Shown here: positions 6,436 through 8,865 of the stretch, in pieces
Position numbering within the stretch: the first letter of the stretch is position 1
Layout: the number at the start of each line of letters is the position of its first letter
Assembly: GCA_945873015.1 (NCBI GenBank)
Contig: CAMCBY010000139.1
Coordinates: 1-8,865 of the forward strand
Direction: 5' to 3'
DNA length: 8,865 bases
From: Klebsiella pneumoniae
GTDB lineage: Bacteria > Pseudomonadota > Gammaproteobacteria > Ga0077536
Position numbers and translations under genes: made by a program
Notes under the pieces: model-generated
The model's database searches: none
Told to the model about the DNA's origin: nothing
The model's input: only the letters and a program-made list of their open reading frames with translations

Positions 6436-7665
6436 TCAGCTACGGTATTCGGCGTTGATCTTGACGTAGTCGTAGGAGAAATCGCAGGTCCACACGGTTG
6501 CCTGGTGGGGTCCGCGACCGATGGTGATATCGATATCGATATCCGGTAGTTTCATGATGGCCGAGCCCGCGGCTTCGGTGTAACCCGGCGCGGGTTCTCC
6601 GCCGATGACTATCGGCAGCCCGCCAATGCTGAGATTCACCTCGTCTATTTCGAGACGCGCAGCGCCCGCGCGCCCCACTGCGGCGAGGATGCGCCCCCAG
6701 TTGGCATCGCTGGCAAACATGGCCGTTTTGACCAACGGTGACTCCGCCACGGCATAGGCTACCCGCACGCAATCGCGTTCGTCATAACCACCACTGACCT
6801 TGACGCTGATAAATTTAGTTGCGCCTTCGCCATCGCGGATGACGTCCTGCGCGAGACCGAGACACACCGCTTCAACGGCTGCCGCGAGACGCGTGTACCA
6901 CGGATGTTGTTCGTTATCGATACATGGTGTGGCGGCCGCGCCGGTCGCCATCAACACCAGCGCATCGTTGGTGGAGGTGTCGCCATCGACCGTAATCCGA
7001 TTGAAGCTGAGGTCAGTCGCGCGACGCGCGATAGCCTTCCACACCGCCGGCGTCACAGCAGCATCGGTCGCGACATAAGCGAGCATGGTCGCCATGTCAG
7101 GCTTGATCATGCCACTGCCCTTGGCGATACCGGTGACGGCAAAACGCTGCGCACCATCGCGAACTTCAACGCTGCGAATCTTGGGCCGCGTATCGGTGGT
7201 CATGATGGCGGCAGCGGCGTTCGTCCAGCCGTCGGCAGCGAGTGCAGCCACCAGGCTCGGTGCCGGCGCGGATAATGCGGCGGCATTCATCTGCTGGCCG
7301 ATGACGCCGGTCGAGAAGGGCAACACATCACTGGTTGCACAATCTGCGGCCGTGGCCACTGCCGCACACACTTCCAGGCAACGCTTCTCGCCCTCGCTAC
7401 CGGTGCCGGCATTGGCATTGCCGGCATTGATGATGAGGTAACGATTGTGGCCGCTGGCCCAATGTTGACGCGCCACCGTCACCGGCGCCGCGCAAAACTT
7501 GTTGCGCGTGAACAGGCACTCGACCGTCGCGCCGGGCGCGACCTCGATCAAAGTCAGATCAGTGCGGTTCTTGTAGCGCGTGCCCGAGGCGCCGGTGGCG
7601 AGCCGGATGCCTGCGATGGGACGGGGCTGGGTATCGGCGAGAGGCCGTTCAATCGAGTTTGCCAT
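6436..7665 (-). CDS. argJ: Bifunctional glutamate N-acetyltransferase / amino-acid acetyltransferase ArgJ
   Basis: ArgJ transfers the acetyl group from N-acetylornithine to glutamate (and in bifunctional forms also from acetyl-CoA), recycling acetyl in arginine synthesis. The 409-residue length is normal. Signatures are FTRNKFCAAPV (52-62), NAGNANAGTG (80-89), the oxyanion motif STGVIG (118-123, T119 and G120), the self-cleavage site KGSGMIKPDMATML (182-195) with nucleophile T193, DGDTSTND (227-234), RDGEGATKF (277-285), FASDANWGRILAAVGRAG (317-334) and the C-terminal YVKINAEYRS. Cleavage before T193 would give the alpha and beta chains. The frame stays open far upstream, but that part is a shadow of secA. 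The ATG at 7665 is 17 nt inside the secA 3' end, no later start exists before the conserved core, and no strong ribosome-binding site is visible. Whether it accepts acetyl-CoA cannot be told from sequence. Confidence 0.95.
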   Translation of the reverse strand: MANSIERPLADTQPRPIAGIRLATGASGTRYKNRTDLTLIEVAPGATVECLFTRNKFCAAPVTVARQHWASGHNRYLIINAGNANAGTGSEGEKRCLEVCAAVATAADCATSDVLPFSTGVIGQQMNAAALSAPAPSLVAALAADGWTNAAAAIMTTDTRPKIRSVEVRDGAQRFAVTGIAKGSGMIKPDMATMLAYVATDAAVTPAVWKAIARRATDLSFNRITVDGDTSTNDALVLMATGAAATPCIDNEQHPWYTRLAAAVEAVCLGLAQDVIRDGEGATKFISVKVSGGYDERDCVRVAYAVAESPLVKTAMFASDANWGRILAAVGRAGAARLEIDEVNLSIGGLPIVIGGEPAPGYTEAAGSAIMKLPDIDIDITIGRGPHQATVWTCDFSYDYVKINAEYRS

Positions 7666-8865
7666 GACACTGCTTGTATTTCTTGCCCGATCCACAGGGG
7701 CAGGGTTCATTGCGACCGACCTTGCGACCGTCGCGCACGAATGGCGCCTGCTGCGAACCGTCGTCGTCCTGCGGCAGGGCCGCGGCGGGCGGCGGCTCTG
7801 CGGGCCCCGACTGATAGTGATATTCCTGCTCCTGAAGAGCGGCGGCGCGACGCTGCTGCTCCTCAACGGCCTCGATATCTTCCTTGGCACGCACTTGCAC
7901 CTTGGAAAGGATGCCAATGACATCGCGCGTGATCTCTTCGAGCATGCGCGAGAACATTTCAAACGCTTCGCGCTTGTATTCCTGTTTAGGATTCTTCTGC
8001 GCAAAACCGCGCAGATGGATGCCCTGGCGCAGGTGATCCATCGCGGCCAGATGTTCCTTCCAATGGGTGTCCAACACCTGCAGCATGATGCCTTTCTCGA
8101 AGTTGCGCATGTCCTCTGCGCCAACCTGCGTCTCCTTGGCGCCATAGGCTTCCTCGACCAGTTGCAAGACGCGCGCGCGAATGCCGTCCTCGTCGAGGTT
8201 TTCTTCTTGTTTCAGCCACTCGGCGACATCGGCGTGGACTGCATACTCGTTTTCCAGCGCCTGACTCAAACCCGGCAGATCCCAGGTCTCATCAAAACTC
8301 TGCGGCCGGATGTAGGTGTCTATCATGGTGTTGACCACGTCGTGGCGAATACCACGGATGTTCTCCGAGATGTCCTCGGCTTCCATCACATCGCGGCGCT
8401 GCTCATAGACGTGTTTGCGCTGATCGTTGGCGACGTCGTCGAACTCCAGCAACGGTTTACGGATATCGAAGTTGCGTCCTTCGACCTTGCGCTGCGCATT
8501 CTCAATCGCCTTGCTGACCCACGGGTGCTCAATCGCCTCACCCTCCTGCATGCCGAGCTTCTGCATGAGGCCGCTGACACGCTCAGAGGCGAAGATGCGC
8601 ATGAGGTTGTCTTCGAGCGAAAGATAAAAACGGCTGGAACCCGGGTCACCCTGGCGCCCGGAGCGGCCACGCAACTGGTTGTCGATACGACGCGATTCAT
8701 GCCTTTCAGTGCCGACGATATGCAGGCCGCCGGCGGCCAGCACCTCGGCCTGACGTGCTTCCCAGGCGGCGCGCGCAGCGGCAACCTGGTCCGCATCTTC
8801 GGTGCCAAGTTCGGCCAGTTCCGCACCGAGGTTGCCACCCAATACGATATCGGTACCACGACCAG
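7649..8865 (-). CDS. secA: Preprotein translocase ATPase SecA, C-terminal part (5' end outside window)
   Basis: SecA is the motor ATPase that drives unfolded preproteins through SecYEG. The last 404 residues are visible and the gene runs off the right edge. The visible part begins in GRGTDIVLGGN of the second nucleotide-binding domain, followed by GTERHESRRIDNQLRGRSGR with the arginine-finger region, then GDPGSSRFYLSLEDNLMRIF. After that come the wing and scaffold regions with FEKGIMLQVLDTHWKEHLAA and LRQGIHLRGFAQKNPKQEYKR. A Gln/Pro-rich linker leads to the SEC-C zinc tail CPCGSGKKYKQCH (CxCx8CH), which binds SecB and ribosomes. The first in-frame TTG at 8842 is an internal leucine codon, not a start. 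The last 17 nt overlap argJ, so the tail codons also carry the argJ start. Confidence 0.98.
   Translation of the reverse strand, partial: GRGTDIVLGGNLGAELAELGTEDADQVAAARAAWEARQAEVLAAGGLHIVGTERHESRRIDNQLRGRSGRQGDPGSSRFYLSLEDNLMRIFASERVSGLMQKLGMQEGEAIEHPWVSKAIENAQRKVEGRNFDIRKPLLEFDDVANDQRKHVYEQRRDVMEAEDISENIRGIRHDVVNTMIDTYIRPQSFDETWDLPGLSQALENEYAVHADVAEWLKQEENLDEDGIRARVLQLVEEAYGAKETQVGAEDMRNFEKGIMLQVLDTHWKEHLAAMDHLRQGIHLRGFAQKNPKQEYKREAFEMFSRMLEEITRDVIGILSKVQVRAKEDIEAVEEQQRRAAALQEQEYHYQSGPAEPPPAAALPQDDDGSQQAPFVRDGRKVGRNEPCPCGSGKKYKQCHGKLD

Noticed and set aside
7666..8145. Upstream extension of the argJ frame by about 160 codons
   Set aside because: The extension is an out-of-frame reading of secA, Arg/Ser/Cys-rich, with no ArgJ similarity; the start at 7665 fits the family.
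1..8865. Mobile element, CRISPR, toxin-antitoxin or defence system
   Set aside because: Every stretch is accounted for by conserved housekeeping and pilus genes; no transposase, direct-repeat array or small accessory gene pair is visible.

Overview
The window looks like core chromosome of a GC-rich gammaproteobacterium. The evidence is the gene order pilB-pilC-pilD-coaE-zapD, then a convergent mutT-argJ-secA, together with ZapD (a protein largely restricted to Beta/Gammaproteobacteria) and a MutT-type Nudix protein fused to a ThiE-like domain. From memory, E. coli keeps a related order (hofB-hofC ... coaE-zapD-yacG, convergent with mutT-secA). Having argJ between secA and mutT suggests a non-enteric lineage, perhaps Xanthomonadales-, Nevskiales- or Steroidobacter-like. 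I cannot fix the genus from sequence alone.

Layout, plus strand (5-5385): pilB (type IV pilus extension ATPase), pilC (inner-membrane platform), a 92-nt spacer, pilD (prepilin peptidase/N-methylase), coaE (dephospho-CoA kinase, GTG start overlapping the pilD stop by 4 nt) and zapD (FtsZ-bundling division protein, GTG start). Minus strand (8865-5399): the 3' part of secA (preprotein translocase ATPase, its 5' end outside the window), argJ (start overlapping the secA end by 17 nt) and a mutT/thiE-like fusion gene starting 8 nt after argJ. The two units converge with only 13 nt between zapD and the fusion gene.

How the genes fit together: PilD matures prepilins, PilC anchors the motor and PilB powers pilus extension. 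CoaE makes coenzyme A, ZapD stabilises the Z-ring, SecA drives Sec export, ArgJ runs the acetyl cycle of arginine synthesis, and the Nudix fusion probably cleans oxidised nucleotides. The close packing suggests co-transcription within each arm.

The window is almost entirely coding, with no intergenic stretch above 92 nt. I see no tRNA, rRNA, CRISPR, insertion sequence or prophage signal, and no evidence of a wholly new system. The points worth a second look are small. The PilB zinc-binding module has lost most of its usual cysteines. yacG is missing from its usual place. The ThiE-like half of the Nudix fusion has lost its catalytic motifs. Several gene junctions have unusual overlaps or weak ribosome-binding sites.
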